Source: Cephalotrichum gorgonifer
Taxonomy: Eukaryota; Ascomycota; Sordariomycetes; Microascales; Microascaceae
Assembly (NCBI GenBank): GCA_900312665.1
Contig: ONZQ02000001.1
Coordinates: 3,430,875-3,494,874, forward strand
Direction of reading: 5' to 3'
Length of the DNA: 64,000 bases
Positions 34,933-48,179 of this stretch are shown here, piece by piece. Under the pieces are notes generated by a model that saw nothing but the letters and a program-made list of their open reading frames with translations, made no database searches and had not been told where the DNA came from. Both the position numbers and the translations under genes were made by a program. How positions within the stretch are numbered: the first letter of the stretch is position 1; each line of letters opens with the position of its first letter.

Positions 34933-37900
34933 GATGGATGAGTTCTGGCGAGGCAAATAGAAACTCCGGGTTAGCAATCGCCTACGGGGAGATGCAGTTG
35001 GAACTCGGTGAGGGTTGGGGGGGCCCAGAGAGCGCCAGATCCCGGGGTAGTTATCTTACCGCAGGCTAGGCAGTATCAAGGTGGAGATGATAAGCACGAG
35101 GTGCACGCCCCACTAGTAGTCCAATCGGCAGGTGGGCGGTAAGAGGTCGAACTGGGGAAGGGGCAGATCAGGGAGACACTGGTTCAAGGCAAGTTGGCGT
35201 CCTCAAAACCGCGACGATATCTCAAAGAGATATCCTTTGTAAATGTTGGCTGTTTGACGGGGTGTTGGTGTTAATGAAGAGAAGAGAAGGGGATGAGGAA
35301 AGGGAAGGAGTGGACGGCACCACCTGATGACGAGGGATTGCGTTGCTTAGGAGGTCGGTCGCCTTGCTTTTGGGCTAAGGCGGGTGAGTGTACTTTAGTA
35401 TGGTTCAACTGCTCGAAAGACCCGGTGAGTTGTACCTCGAGTGGAGGTACCAGGGAGTCAAGACCACAAGGAGGGCGGTCAGGCCAGCACACTGACCGCC
35501 TACCAATGGGGCCTGTACAAAGTAACAGATGTTAGTCACTTGACCCACGCCCAGCCAGTTGCTCGGTGGGCTCGGCCTCAGCGGTAAGAGCTGCGGGGTA
35601 TTATTGGGGCAGGGATGGCCGCTAGGGGGTACAGTCAATGAAGTAGAAGATACCAGACAATGAGGTAGGGGGCCCTTGTGGAGCTGCCTAATCGATCAAT
35701 CGAACCGAGCGCCCACGACCAACTGATGATATGAAGTATGAACGTGTTACCACATGATATACACTGTGGTAGACTCTCCGACGCTGTGAGAGGTTAGGTA
35801 CGCAGGAGGTCCCCGCCACCGGTACAGCGGCCACTAACAATATATTGTCGGCTATTGCACCTTCCTTGTTGTAATTCCAAGAAGCAGAGCCTGGCTGGTT
35901 GGTTGGGTCTAAGAGGTCACGAGCATCCCGGGACATACTAGCAGTACCTCTACCGAAGCGGGGAATCCTACTTTAGGACTACCGCGGATTAATACGCAGC
36001 GGGTTCGAGCTATCCGACAGGGAACCTCTGACTTTCTCGGCTCCACCCCCAGACAGGCAACACGACGTGATGACTGAGACCGCATGTCGTCAAGGGAGCA
36101 TGGATCCAGGGGCTCGCCATCGTAAGAGATCGGAGGGAAGCATGAGGTAGCTGCAGAGGAGGTGGCGGAGGCAAGAGGTCAGCTCCGTGGTACCTGCCTC
36201 AATGTCCCCCCTCGTCCTCCCCCACCGGCGGATGGTTTCAAGCTCCGTTTTGCCTGACTCCGACCCGCAAAAGAGTATCCCTATCGAGACACCCAGGCTC
36301 TGAGTCCCAGGGCCATCCATGAACGCCTATCTATGCTTACTTAGATTCTCGAAGGCACTCTCGGCTTTCCCATTACAAGGCAGCAGCAGCTATTACGATT
36401 ACGCGGCATCTGGCCATGGGCTTTTCTCTTGTACGAGCTCTGCATTGGCCGATGATGTATGGCTAGCGTGACATTGCACCATATATTACGAGTACTCTTA
36501 CAAATACATTCCCACTTCTCTCAATGACAAGCACAATCTGACTTTGGATCCCGTCTCGCCCGGGGTCGCCTGCCCTTGCGGTTCATATGCAATCAGAAAG
36601 GAGACGACAGTATGATAATATACTCCAGCAACATCCCAGCGTGTCGGAGCATCATTACTGGGTCATATTACATAGATAGAGATCGATCAGCGGCCATCAT
36701 GCACCTAACCTTTGCATCATCCTCACACAATTCCTCCTCGCTGCGCGTTGCACTAGTATCCCTAGTATTAAGTAGCTACACTTCCCCACATCACGCGTCC
36801 GAAGCCCGAGTTAAACCAGCTGGATCAACTCCACCTTTTTGCCATCGACCCCCCTGCTCCCCGCCGATGAACTCCATCAGCCCGTAAATTGGTGGTCATA
36901 CTGTCTGAATTTCTCGCCTCGAGAAGGCAGCCGCGGTTGTCGTACTAGTATTTTTTATATCTGACGTCGACTTCCCACGTGTGGATGACCGCCACACTAC
37001 TTCGTTCCAAAAACTTCCGTGGTATACTTTCCTCCGATATATGCCAATGGCATGTTAGTTTTTTCCCACTCTCTGCCTGCGTTCTTCTTCTTTTACGTAG
37101 TATATCGTCTTTCCATTTTTCTTTGCTCTCTCCCTTCCTGTTGTCATACGCGGCAATATGTCGACTTTCGCCACTCACTAGCGAGGAATGACCCGAGACA
37201 CCGGGAGCCTTCTGTTCTTGGAAACTTCACACCCGGCTGCCTGGAGAGGGGCGAGCAAACGTGTCCCCGCGAGATTCGTGCTCATGATAAGGGCTCTCGG
37301 GCTAATAATAGGACAGCCTGGTCCCTCGGCGTCCGGTGAGGCGGTTTTGACCTTGACCTACCGCCAGGCTGCGAAATAAACGTAAAACGGGGGGGGGGGG
37401 AAGAGAGAATGAATGGGCTTCCAACATGTCCCGCCTCGGTCTTTCGTTCGGGATCGCCCATCAGATACACTTCCCGACAAAGGTGTTTTACTCAGGGCGC
37501 CCGAGTGTACATGTAGCGACTCACGGCCACGACTCAATTGAGTCGAACGAAAGAAAGAATGCCGAGTATATGATAAGTATTAAAAATGAAGTATTAAGTT
37601 TAACGTAGTATGAAAAAGGGTCTTGAGGTTATCCGAAATGCTCTAGCTGTTGGGAGAAGCATCGAGAAGTGACTCCAAAAGTTATAGCAAAGTTAGGCCT
37701 GAAGTTATCACTCAAACTATGGTAAAGTCACCATAGGTAGTAGTAGTATCACTAGTAAGTAGCCTGCTCCGAGGGTGGTCCAACCGTTCAAAGTAAAACT
37801 CACAATGCTATCCGTCGCTGGAGTCAACTCGCTCCATGAGCCATGAAGGAGAGAAGGCCCCTGAGTACTCTAACTCCGAACTTCTTCATTCAACACTAGT

Positions 37901-38814
37901 TAGCTACCTAACCAGGACCCCACAACGAAGCAAGCATCTGTCGCCATATACCCCTCTTCCCAAGCGTATGACCGACGACGACAAGAGGTATGTAATGAGA
38001 CCAAGAAGAAACACGGCCACGACCGGGATAGGGTATGTAGTCAGGGACCCACGGATACACTTTAGGATGAAAACAGACGCCGCGTAGAGCACACATGTGT
38101 ATAGAATGCCAGAGAAAAGGAAGCTGATTGAGACTTGCTATTTGGACTCCCCAAAACGCCGTATCAAAAGATTGTCCCCCAACCCCAATCCCAATCCCAA
38201 CCCGCCCCCTTCCCGGTGACTGCACAGACACAAAGACAGGATAAGAAATTACTCGGAATAAAGATGATAAAAAACATTCAAGGCACGCTTTAACGAGCAG
38301 GGTATGGTGAAAAAGGGCCAGTAGAGTGGGAACCAAATACAGGAAATCAGCATGGGGTTTAAAGGGTAAAGGAGGAACGCGATATGCATGAATCACTGGC
38401 GCCACATCCGAACAAACATGAGAAGAGTCAGCCCCTCGAGCCTGCTGTGACCTGAGTCCGTAGTGCCGATTTTCCTTGAAGAAGAATGGTGACATTCCGA
38501 ACCTATGCTGAAAACCGAGGGCTCGCGTCGCAAAGCTATAGATGGCTAGAGTTTCCAAGAAAAAAAAAAGGATGAAAAAGAGAAGAATTGTAATTGTAGT
38601 CACGCCAATGTCCAGCTCCCTAAAGTGCGGGAGCCCGTAACCAAAAGTACAACTCCTCCCATAACCTGGCAAAAACACACAAGTCGCCATCGTTGTGATA
38701 TCCACGCACGAGCGGCGATGCGTCGGAAACCGGCGTCGATTAAAAGAGACTAATCAAGGGCGTAAACATAAGGTCGACCGGAAACAAGAGCCGGTGGTCG
38801 GCTTCTTCGCAAAA
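34933..38814. other. intergenic, 3.9 kb
   Basis: Nothing convincing on either strand. Contains one near-perfect TACGAGTACTCGTA-type palindrome (36487-36500), a G run near 37390, and a C-rich AATCCC-like short repeat near 38183-38205. A 265-codon open frame (38705-37908, minus) just past the Btz stop has no domain and is probably 3' UTR or chance. Confidence 0.45.
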
Positions 38815-41112
38815 CTACTGCTGGTAGTACATCATGCCAGGGCCGGGTTGGTACGGGTAAAACCCTTCGGGGCTGGGCGTGACGACGCCACCCATGGGAA
38901 CAGGTCCAGGAGCATAGCCCTGAGGGGCGGGGTAACCGGGGAATGTGTTCATCGCCGGTAGCTGGGAGGGATCGTAGTAGTAGACCATGCCATTGACTTC
39001 CTGAGCGACCAGGTTCTGGCGCTGGCCGTTGCCCTGCCCACCTTGAGAGTCTGGCGGGCTTTGCGGTGGGTAGCCGGTGGGCTGTGCCTGCGCTCCTGCT
39101 GGCATATATGGCGGCGCGGTCCCGGGCTGGGATTGCATGTTGTCGCCGGCATAGGGCTGAGGATAGTAGTAGCCCTGCTGTGGCTGAATGGCAGGGTATG
39201 GTTGGTTGTAGAAGGGTTGCTGGGGGTAGGAGTTCGGTTGGAATGGCGCCGCGTGGATAGCACGTTCCGGTATCTGCGACAAAGGTGTGCCGGCCGAGTG
39301 TTGAGACTGGAATGAGGGGTGACGTGCGTGAGCATCAGGCGGGCCACCATTGCCCATCTGAACCGGGACTTGCTGGTGGAAGGCCTGCTGGTACGCCTGA
39401 GGCGCCTGGGGTTGGGCCTGGGGATAGTTGTTCATAGTGGGCGATTCGATGTCCGCAACGGAGACAGTCTTTTGAGGCCGGGGTTGGTACATCGGGACGG
39501 GTTGGGGACGGTTCTCCTGGAAGGTGGGCTTCTGAGGGAGCGGATGCGTCCGAGGCGGAGGGAGGTTGGTGATAGACGACCCGAATGGCCTATCTGCGGG
39601 TTGCGGCTGGGCCTGGGCATCAGCGGTAGGCGCTGGCTGGTCGGGCCTAACCGTGGGAGGGAGGCGAACGACGGGCCTGTTCGGGTCAGGGGGCATGGGA
39701 GGACGGGAGACGACCGAGCCTGTTGGCGAGAAGACGTAGTCCCTGCCATCCTGTGCGAAGGACGAACGCCGACTTGGAGCAACACTAGGACTGTACACAC
39801 TACCCCCATAATAACTGCCGCCGAAGACACTAGTCCTCCTCGACCAACCGCCCCCGACTGAGCCAAGTACTGATCTCGGTCCCCTCCCTCCCCTCATGGC
39901 GGGCTTCTGGTTCGGCCGCATAGCCCGGGGGATAAATATGAAGGATCGATCAACCGCCGGGAATATGTATCGCGGGGGGTTATCGGGCAGAGATATCCGC
40001 ACGGGCTTGTCCCGCCGTAGAGGAGGTCGGTGATCGGGTAGTTTGGTGTACTGCTTGACTTGCAGCCCTGGCAACACGACCGGAGCCTCCATAGGCGGGA
40101 AGAAGACCCTGACCTGTGCATTGGCAATGTGCTTTTCGGTAGATAGCGTTCGGTTGATTGGCGTCGGGTTTGGAGGGCACACGGGGATATTGCTGTTGCC
40201 ATTCGGGGGGCCTTCATCGTGGACACGCCTGGGAGGTCGAGTCGGACGTGTCTGCTGCGCCACAACCTCATGCATGTCGTGTGCCCATGGTCCGCTGACA
40301 ATGGGGTCTGCCGGGTTCTGCTGGTGCTGGTGCTGGTGCTGCTGTTGTTGATGGGGTACGTGACTGTTCGGTTGGGTTAGCTTTAGCTTCGGGTGGCCCG
40401 GGGAGGGGTAGTACGAGAGAGGGCCTCGACGGAAATAAACTCGAACTTACGGGTAAGGGGAGAAGCTGCTCCCAAAGCCTCCACGGCCCCTGCCGCCATT
40501 GCCGCCACCTCTTACTGGCCTCGAAAAGGGACGGAAGCCATTCGCAGCCGGCCCTGCATGCCGGTGGTCATGCATGAAGAAGGCACCCCGGTTAGGCACA
40601 AAGGCCGGGTCTTCGTCCCTCCGACGCTTATATTCCTCGTGCTCGCGGCGTCGGCGGTCGGCGGGGGCTCCTTGGGCAGGGCGGGACGCTGAGGTTGAGC
40701 TGACGATAAGCGGGGCGTCGGGGGAGAGCTTAGGCGGGCTGGGAGCAACAACGTCGTTGATATGCATCTCCTGCACAGTCTCATCAGGCTGGTCGGTGAT
40801 GGTGAGGTCGTGAAGCATCATCTCTGCATGTGCCACCTGCTTGGTAGGTGCGGCCTGGTGAGTTGGGTCCGGTCGGCCTGGGGGCTTAGCGGCGCCGTTC
40901 CCTGGCGCCTTCCTTGAGTTGGCCACAGTTGGAGATGAATCATCCTCGATGTTGCTTGTGTCGCTATCATCAGCAGGGTCGTCATCATCGGTAAGGCCCG
41001 ACCCGTCGGTTAGAGAGTCGTCGTCAAGGTCGAGAGTGTCGGGGCCTCCTTCTTCGTCTCCTTCATCATCAACCCGGCGACGACCAATCCTCCTGCGTCT
41101 TGATGCAGCCAT
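38815..41112 (-). CDS. Btz (Barentsz/CASC3)-domain protein
   Basis: Two exons, 41112-40451 and 40363-38815, give 736 residues. The start MAASRRRRIGRRR is followed by a very acidic region, then the Btz/SELOR core: EEYKRRRDEDPAFVPNRG with AFFMHDHR, and after the intron a His/Gln run leading to SGPWAHDMHE. These two blocks are the eIF4A3-binding halves of the domain, so the 87-bp intron (GTAAGT donor, CAG acceptor) splits it. The rest is Pro/Gln/Gly/Tyr-rich, typical of RNA-granule proteins (many PQ and YP repeats). Barentsz is a core exon-junction-complex subunit in animals; Pezizomycotina retain it while budding yeast does not. Role in mRNA localisation, decay or export is inferred from the family. 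Confidence 0.88.
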
Positions 41113-44100
41113 GGTGATGTGTGTGGAATATTGTTGAACCCGAAGAAGATGACGGTATCGAGGTAGGAGGGAGGAGGGTTCGGAATCGGAGGGAGTGCAA
41201 GAGAGCTTCGATGGCACCCCTAGACTGTCATTCCAGGCAGGTCAAGGTGTTCATGAAGACGGAGGGTGGATTGATGTCGCAGATAGGCGATGCTGAGAAA
41301 AGTGATGGACGGAAAATTATGACGTGAACAGGGAACCGCCCTGCGGTAGAAATAGAGATAGAGAGAGAGATAGAGGTAGAAAAAGAAGTGACGGTTCGAC
41401 AAGAATCCAAAAGGGCGATTAAAAAAGATTAGGAGAAAGTCGTTTGATAGGGTTGTAAGGGAGAGAAGTGCAAGTGCAGAGCTGTTCTTCTCGCTTTGAA
41501 GCTCGAACGTTGCTGATGGGTTGGGGGGAGAAGGAGCTTTGGAGGTGTTTGGTGATGTTGGTTTCTTGGGACCGACATCCAAATATTGGTCAGTCTTTGG
41601 GAGAGGGAGGTAATGATGGCTGTGGCCTACCTAACCTTTTTTCTTAGTATTGGGAGCCTGGGTTGCCACACACAGCCGCAAAGTAAACAGCAGGCTGTTA
41701 GTGGCACTGTACTTTTCTTGCATTCCAAGGGGTTGGGTGAATTTAGTGGGGGTGTCAGATCAGATTCAGAGGTAGATCTGGGTGGAAATACAGTGCAGAT
41801 GTTCCAGTCTACTTAAGTAGTATGTGCGCCGCCAGTTGGAACTCCGAGCCGTCCCCTTCCTGCCAACCGTTGAAAAGCATCCCACCCAACATGATACCAG
41901 TCAAGGTTTCGTTCACCCTCTCCTCCATTGGCCCAGCATAGTCACCCAGAAGCAAGCCAGTTGGCCATCCATGCACTCTCCACAAAAGAGGCACGCTCCA
42001 GCTACATACATACTTGCGCGCACCAGCGCCCAGCAATACTTCAGCAAGCCAGATCGAGTCAGGCCCCAGTGCCATAGAAGCAAGCCGAAGCGTGCCCCAC
42101 TCTCGCCCAACGCGGAGATATCGGGGAGGAGCTTCATTCTTGACGCCGGCCTCGACGAATATGGTCGCAAGCGGACTACCGTACCAGCTGTGGACCTTCG
42201 GTGTGCCCGGATTGTTTGTCCTCGGGCTCTGCGTTGTTTGTTTTTACTCCTCAAAACTCAACCGGGATCTGCTGATGCTTTTTTGGGCCTGGGTTTGAGA
42301 AACCCTCCTCTTCTAGGGTTTCGCTCTTAGAGGGTTATTTCCCCGTGATCATTCCGAGTAGATTATCGCGCTCGATGCCAGTCAGGATAATGAAAGCGAA
42401 ATATTAATGCACTTATTCGATAGGCCAATGCGCCAGCAAGCTCCCTTGGACTTGGGCATCTCTGGACTTCAATGTTGTCCCGACATACCCACCCTCCTGT
42501 CCCTCCCGAAGCACCAAAAACAGAGATGCCCGCAGACTATGCGTGTGTACGTGTAAGTTAGGTAAGTTGCGCATCTCCATTTCTTACTCGTACACTTCAT
42601 CCCCCACGCCCATCGCTCCCCCCCGCCCATCCGGCACGCCCGCTCCCGGGCAGAGCGACGAATAGATGCCGAGTTTCTAGGGGTTTGTTTATGTACGACG
42701 GTAGACATGCAGAAGGCTGCCCATGCATACTTACACAACTCTCCTTGTCTCCCTCAACGCGTGCAGGAGGTATATTTCAAGGCAAAAAGTTGCCTGAATG
42801 TGGGGATACACGAAGCCGGTAGACACTATTGGTTCGCGGACGCAGTAAACGGAAAGAAAAGAACTGAAGTGTGTTCAGCGAATGACGAGAGACCTACTTT
42901 GAGCAACCGACATGACTACTCAGTCACAGTCTGAGGAGCCCGGGTTTCTTCGGAGTGGTGAGGAACGCTATAAGTAACGCATACATGTAACGAATTTCAA
43001 CGCAAGCGGGGGTGGTGGGAAGGCGGCAGCAGTCGCCGTCTCAATTTTGTCCTGGACAGGCCATACAAGGAACCATGTGTGTTCAAGGCCGGCATACAGT
43101 TTGTAGCTCATACCCCCTCCCCCACGGCTTGGCTTCCTATCTATCGGATTTACGAATCCGTAGTAGAGGTGCTCCATAGGAGCGGCAGCTGATAAGCTGG
43201 ATAAAACCACTCTCCATGGTCGATTACTACATAGGTTCTCACTTCGGACACCTGAGACCTGAGGCCCGAGTGGCAGGCTCGTCGTCATATTGGCTCAAAT
43301 TGAGATAATTACACCTAGCCGTCAAAAATCCTCCCTCCAGGATTTTTTGCAAGCACATGTTTTATAAAATGCTGTGGACCTTGCGATGGCGCTACGAGCG
43401 CAAGGATCAGCCACAACATTTCAAATGTTTGGTGCCAAGGTTTGCACCTTCACGGCTTCATTTTACCTTATCGCAGCTAGACTTATATCGGGAGCTATTA
43501 GATGTGTTTCCGAGGCGTGTGGTTTTAGACACAAACCTTAATGAAATATACAGCCCTGGTTAAGCATGTCTAGCCTATCGTGCTAGTGAGCATCGGCCCT
43601 GGCTCTCTCTTTCTCGAAAGGCAAGAGAAGCGTCACCCGTTTGGGAGTGGTCAACGGCGAGGGAATGGTAGAACATGGATATTCACAGCGACGCCTCACA
43701 CTCACTCCCCTATCCTCGAAGTTTCTCTTCCTGTTTTTGTACGTAGTAGGGTTGGTTGGCGATGCGCTCACAGGGCCATCTGCCGTTTAGATTAATTCGG
43801 GAAGAGGCGTGGTAGTACGTCATTCGGGACTTTTATACGCGACCAGCGCAAGCGGCGCGGAGTGAGCAGTGCCCTGCTGCCCGGGTCCATGAGACTCTCC
43901 TCAACTCTCATCCACACGGGGAGTGACAGCAGATCGAAGTTTTCTTCCAAAGGCAACTGTAACAGACCGAGAGAACCCCCGAGAGCTGTTCTCCTTTTTT
44001 TTTTCTTTTCTTTTTCTGATCTCGCTCTCTCTCGCTCGGGGGTATGGTGCCCGAGATGTGTTAAAACAGCAGAATGTCGAGCCCGCACGTGACGCCCTCC

Positions 44101-44670
44101 CCCAGGATTAAGGATCAACGGCAGCGCCCCGATCGGCCGCTGCCCGAGAGCTCCACTTAGCCATAACCCCGCTAGCGCCATCGGCCATTGCGATGTCAAG
44201 GTGGTGCTCCCCAACCTCCACCCCGGTCCGCTCGTGCTGGCCCCCCGCCCAACTCCACTGACATCACCAAGGCAAGCTCCAAGCTCCAATAGCCCACGAA
44301 ACCCCTGCCCCTCACCTCCTCCCCCCCTCCCCCACCGTTCCACTTTCTACGGCCGCCTCTCGGGAAGATAACGCCCAGTGACCACTCTCCACAATCCCCC
44401 AACAACTTACGGAGAAAGTTGGAAAAAGAAAAAAGAAGGATAAAAAGAACTAAACAAGACAAGTCCCTTCCTCGGAACTCTCCTCCCCAGAGCGCGCCCC
44501 CCGCCATCCAAACCAAACCACCCCACGGGAAAAAGGGAAAGCGACCCTCATCCAATCTTCCTCCCTGGAGCAACCCCCCCTCTCCCCCCTTTTCCAGGGC
44601 TTCGCGAGCCACTTGCAACACGGAGCCGGACCCCAAAAACAAAACAAAAAGAACCTTGTCCCCCAGAAAC
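41113..44670. other. intergenic, 3.6 kb; divergent promoters
   Basis: Upstream regions of the Btz gene (with a GA-rich leader at about 41340-41400) and of the plus-strand gene at 44671. Open frames of up to 183 codons occur on both strands but have no domain, coding bias or splice support. Confidence 0.45.
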
Positions 44671-45168
44671 ATGGCTCCCCCCGCTCACCCGAAGCTCCAG
44701 TCCCACCTCTCCGACCAGTCCCTCACCCCCCTCCTAACAACCGCCCGCACGCCCCCGGCCCTGACCTCCCTAACGACCCTCACCTCCACCGCCCTAACAG
44801 CCCACTCGACGACGCTCCGCCTGAACATGGGCGCCCCGCGCCGCGTCCTGGTCGAGTACGCAGACAGCCTAGTCCTCACGTCCTTCCTCGCGCCGCCCAC
44901 CACCACCACTACCACGGTCGGGAACAACCACAGTCCGGCGGCGAGTCCGCCCGGTAGCGGGGTCGGGGGGACTCCATCGGACGGGGCGGAGAGCGGGGAG
45001 ACGGAGGCGGGGGAGGAGCTGGGCCCGCCTATGCTTGTTGCCGTGGTCTCCGCCCCGGCGGACGAGGGCAGGGAGGCCAGGAGGGCGGCGGCGAGGTTGG
45101 AGAAGGTCGGGAGGGAGTTTCAGAGGGAGTGGACGGCCGAGGCTGACGTGGATCGTGGGGGAGAGTGA
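44671..45168 (+). CDS. small protein, possibly roadblock/LAMTOR-like
   Basis: A single exon of 165 codons starts MAPPAHPKLQSHL. The reading frame is open for 84 more codons upstream, but that part is Lys/Pro-rich leader-like sequence, so I choose the ATG at 44671. The layout is an N-terminal helix (LSDQSLTPLLTT), a strand-like block (ALTAHSTTLRLNMG, RRVLVEYADSLVLTSFL), a Gly/Ser/Thr linker, and a second block (PMLVAVVSAPADEGREARRAAARLEKVGREFQREW). Strand pairs followed by a long terminal helix resemble the roadblock/LC7 fold of fungal Ragulator or dynein-light-chain subunits. The match is by shape only; it could be an unrelated small protein. Confidence 0.6.
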   Translation: MAPPAHPKLQSHLSDQSLTPLLTTARTPPALTSLTTLTSTALTAHSTTLRLNMGAPRRVLVEYADSLVLTSFLAPPTTTTTTVGNNHSPAASPPGSGVGGTPSDGAESGETEAGEELGPPMLVAVVSAPADEGREARRAAARLEKVGREFQREWTAEADVDRGGE

Positions 45169-45594
45169 AAACGGCCATCCTACGAAACCAGGGGAAGGAG
45201 CACTTCCTCCAGAAAACAACCATCATTACTTAATGGGGAGATCTCGGAGGACAACAATCTCGGGGAGGCTATCCACCGACGGCGGGAATAATTACAAGGC
45301 ACCATGGACGACGCAAGTCCTGTGTGAGGCACACGACTTGCGGTATATATCTCGGGCTTGGGGAACGAAAAGGGGGAAAGGGGGGGAAAGGGTAGTACCC
45401 CTGGGCGGTAGATGCGTAATGACCAGAGGAGAGGAGCGGAAAACGAATTTAGTCATAACACCAGCCATTTTCATTCGTTCAGTCACTCTATGTACGATAG
45501 AACGCGCAAGTCCTCCTTCCTTCCCATCATGAATAGCAACCCAAAAACATAACACCGCACCCAGCCCATTAACCATTTCACCGTCCTAGCCCGC
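45169..45594. other. intergenic between convergent genes
   Basis: 3' flanks of the small plus-strand gene and of transketolase. Nothing else seen. Confidence 0.5.
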
Positions 45595-48179
45595 TCAGAT
45601 GATCTGCTCAAAGGCCCTGTTGAGGGGCGACCGGGTAGTGACGCCCTTCCAGAAGTCGATCGTCGCCAGCGCGCGCTTGGAGATGCCCTCGGGGGTGAAC
45701 TCGAACTTCTGCAGCGGCTGTTAGTGAATCTGAAACGAAGGAAGGGGTTGAGGGGTAGATGGAGCCCGATTATTAGACGTACCTTGTAAACATCGAGGTA
45801 GGGGCCGGAGGCACCGAACCTGTTGAGACCGAACTGCTCGTGGGTGTACTTCTCCCAGCCCATGGTGGTCATAACCTCGACCGAGAGCGAGGGGATGCCA
45901 TCGGGGAAGACGCTCAGCTTGTACTCCTTGGGCTGGCTATCGAAGATCTCGAAGCAAGGAAGGGAGACAATGCGAGCCTTGACGCCCTGCTCGGCAAGCT
46001 GCTTGGCCGCCTCGACGCAGATAGACACCTCAGAGCCGGTAGAGACAAGGGTGACCTGGGCACCCTCGACCTCCTGAAGGACGTAACCACCAAGCGACGC
46101 CTTCTCGATGGTAGAACCCTCGAGCTGGGGCAGGTTCTGGCGGGAGAGGGCGAGGATGCTGGGGCAGGTCTTGTGGTTGAGAGAAACCTTGTACGCGGCG
46201 CTCGTCTCGTTACCATCGGCAGGCCTCCAGACCATGCAGTTGGGGAGGGCGCGGAAGTGAGCGAGGGTCTCGATAGGCTGGTGAGTGGGACCGTCCTCTC
46301 CGAGGCCGATCGAGTCGTGGGTGGCAACCCACACGGTACGGACGTGAGACAGGGCCGAGAGACGGACGGCACCGGCGGCGTACGAGACGAAGTTGAGGAA
46401 GGTACCGCCATAGGGGAGGATGGTACCGTAGGCGGCAAGACCGTTCATGATGGCGCCCATAGCGTGCTCACGGACACCGTAGCGGATGTAGCGGCCAGAG
46501 TAGTCACCAAGGCCGGTCGCGGCGGGCTGGAAGTCCACCGCCTCCTTCCACCTCGTCAGGTTAGAGCCAGTGAGATCGGCAGAACCTCCAAGGAGCTCGG
46601 GAATGACGGACGAGATCTTGCTGAGGACAGTCTCGGAAAGCTTGCGGGTGGCGACAGCGGGGTCAGCGGGAGTGTAGACGGGAAGAGCCTTCTCCCAGCC
46701 TTCGGGGAGATCGCTCTTGAGACGACGGAGAAGGTCGGCGTGCTCGGCGGGGTAGGCCTCGGCGTACTTAGCCAGCAGCTGGTTCCACTCGGCCTCGGCG
46801 GCAGCGCCGCTGGCGGCCTTCTTGGCGTACAGGTCGTAGACCTCCTGGGGAACGTCGAAGCTCTTGTCGGGGTTGAAGCCGAACTTCTCCTTGAGCTGCT
46901 TGATATCAGCGGCCTTGAGGGGAGCACCGTGGACACCGTGGGTACCCTGCTGGGTGGAGCCGTAGCCGATAGTAGTTGTGAGCTGGATCAGGGAAGGCTT
47001 GTTCTTGACGGCCTGGCACTCCTTGATGGCAGCGGCCATGGCGGCAAGATCGGAGTCACCGTCCTTGACGGTGACGACGTGCCAGCCGTAGGCCTCGTAC
47101 CTCTTGAGGACATCCTCAGTGAAGGCGCAGTTGGTGTCACCATCAATGGTGATATGGTTGTCGTCCCAGATGGCGATGAGGTTTCCGAGCTGGAGGTGGC
47201 CAGCCAGGGAGGAGGCCTCACCCGAGACACCCTCCTGCAAGCAGCCGTCGCCGAGGAAGCAGTAGGTGTAGTTGTCGACTAGGGTGAAGTCGGGCTTGTT
47301 GAAGACGGCGGCGGTGTGCGCCTCGGCGATGGCGAGACCGACGGCGTTGGCGATACCCTGGCCCAGGGGACCGGTGGTGACCTCAATGCCAGGGGTATCA
47401 TGAGCCTCGGGGTGGCCGGGGGTGATGCTGTCTACTTGCTATTTCGGGAGAGAGAGTTAGCAACCTGAAACAGAGGGAGCGAATAAAGACTTCACCAGAT
47501 GTGAAGAGGAGCATCGAAAGCAAGAGAAAAGGCCATACCCTGAAGTTCTTCAGGTCGTCAAGAGTGACGGCGAAGCCGAAGAGGTGGAGGAGAGAGTATT
47601 GGAGCACGCAGCCATGGCCGTTCCTAATAGGAGAGCTAGTCAGTATGCCGTCCGTGAATCAAGAGGCCATGGGGGTTCATCGCATGGCGAAACCCCCCAC
47701 TCCCGGTCGAATATCAGGATATATACGTACGAGAGAACGAATCGATCCCTGTTCAACCAGTTGGGGTTCTTGGGGTTGAACTTCAAGAAGTTGTTCCAGA
47801 GAACGTGGGCGATGGGAGCCATACCCCTATAGTTGACGTTAGCATCCATAACAGGCCGGAGAAGAAAACTCGGGGTATACTAACATGGGGGCACCGGGAT
47901 GGCCAGAGTTGCTCTTCGCCGTGGTATCGGCCTGCCGTCGGGATGGAAGGTTAGCAATTGTACTTGGGCCATAGACGTTGCCAGGGCCTCAACACCATGG
48001 CAAGAGCCATGCTAGTGTCTCGTGGGTGGGCGGGCGTTTTGCCTTCCATATCTACATCTACGATAGATATGGAGGATATGGGCGACACCACATCGGGCTG
48101 AGTGGGGTTCGAGAGAGGGACGCGAACTAACAGCGAGCACCCGAATGGTGTTAACGGCGACCTGATCAATGTTCGCCAT
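45595..48179 (-). CDS. tkt1: transketolase
   Basis: Six exons (48179-48132, 47931-47885, 47826-47731, 47623-47539, 47438-45783, 45708-45595) give 681 residues, the family length. The start is MANIDQVAVNTIRVLAADTT, with conserved NSGHPGAPMGMAPIAHVLW, the thiamine-diphosphate motif GDGCLQEGVSGEASSLAGHL leading to the metal ligands in WDDNHITIDG, the pyrimidine-domain motif HDSIGLGEDGPTHQPIE, and the end SPLNRAFEQII. It transfers two-carbon units in the non-oxidative pentose phosphate pathway in the cytosol. All early exons are short and carry part of the substrate channel. The assembly gap lies 187-230 bp upstream of the ATG, so the promoter is incomplete. A 480-codon open frame on the opposite strand is a codon-bias shadow. 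Confidence 0.97.

Noticed and set aside
38183..38205. AATCCC-type short repeat resembling telomeric sequence
   Set aside because: Too short and irregular for the fungal telomere unit TTAGGG; it lies between ordinary genes.
37908..38705. 265-codon minus-strand open frame just after the Btz stop
   Set aside because: No domain, start or splice signals; hydrophobic runs come from T-rich sequence. Probably 3' UTR or chance.
41809..42330. Overlapping open frames of 168 (+) and 88-113 (-) codons
   Set aside because: No domain on either strand and no support from neighbouring splice sites.
45840..47282. 480-codon open frame on the plus strand opposite transketolase
   Set aside because: It mirrors the highly biased codons of transketolase, has no domain, and has low-complexity Gly/Val/Leu/Asp composition typical of antisense frames.
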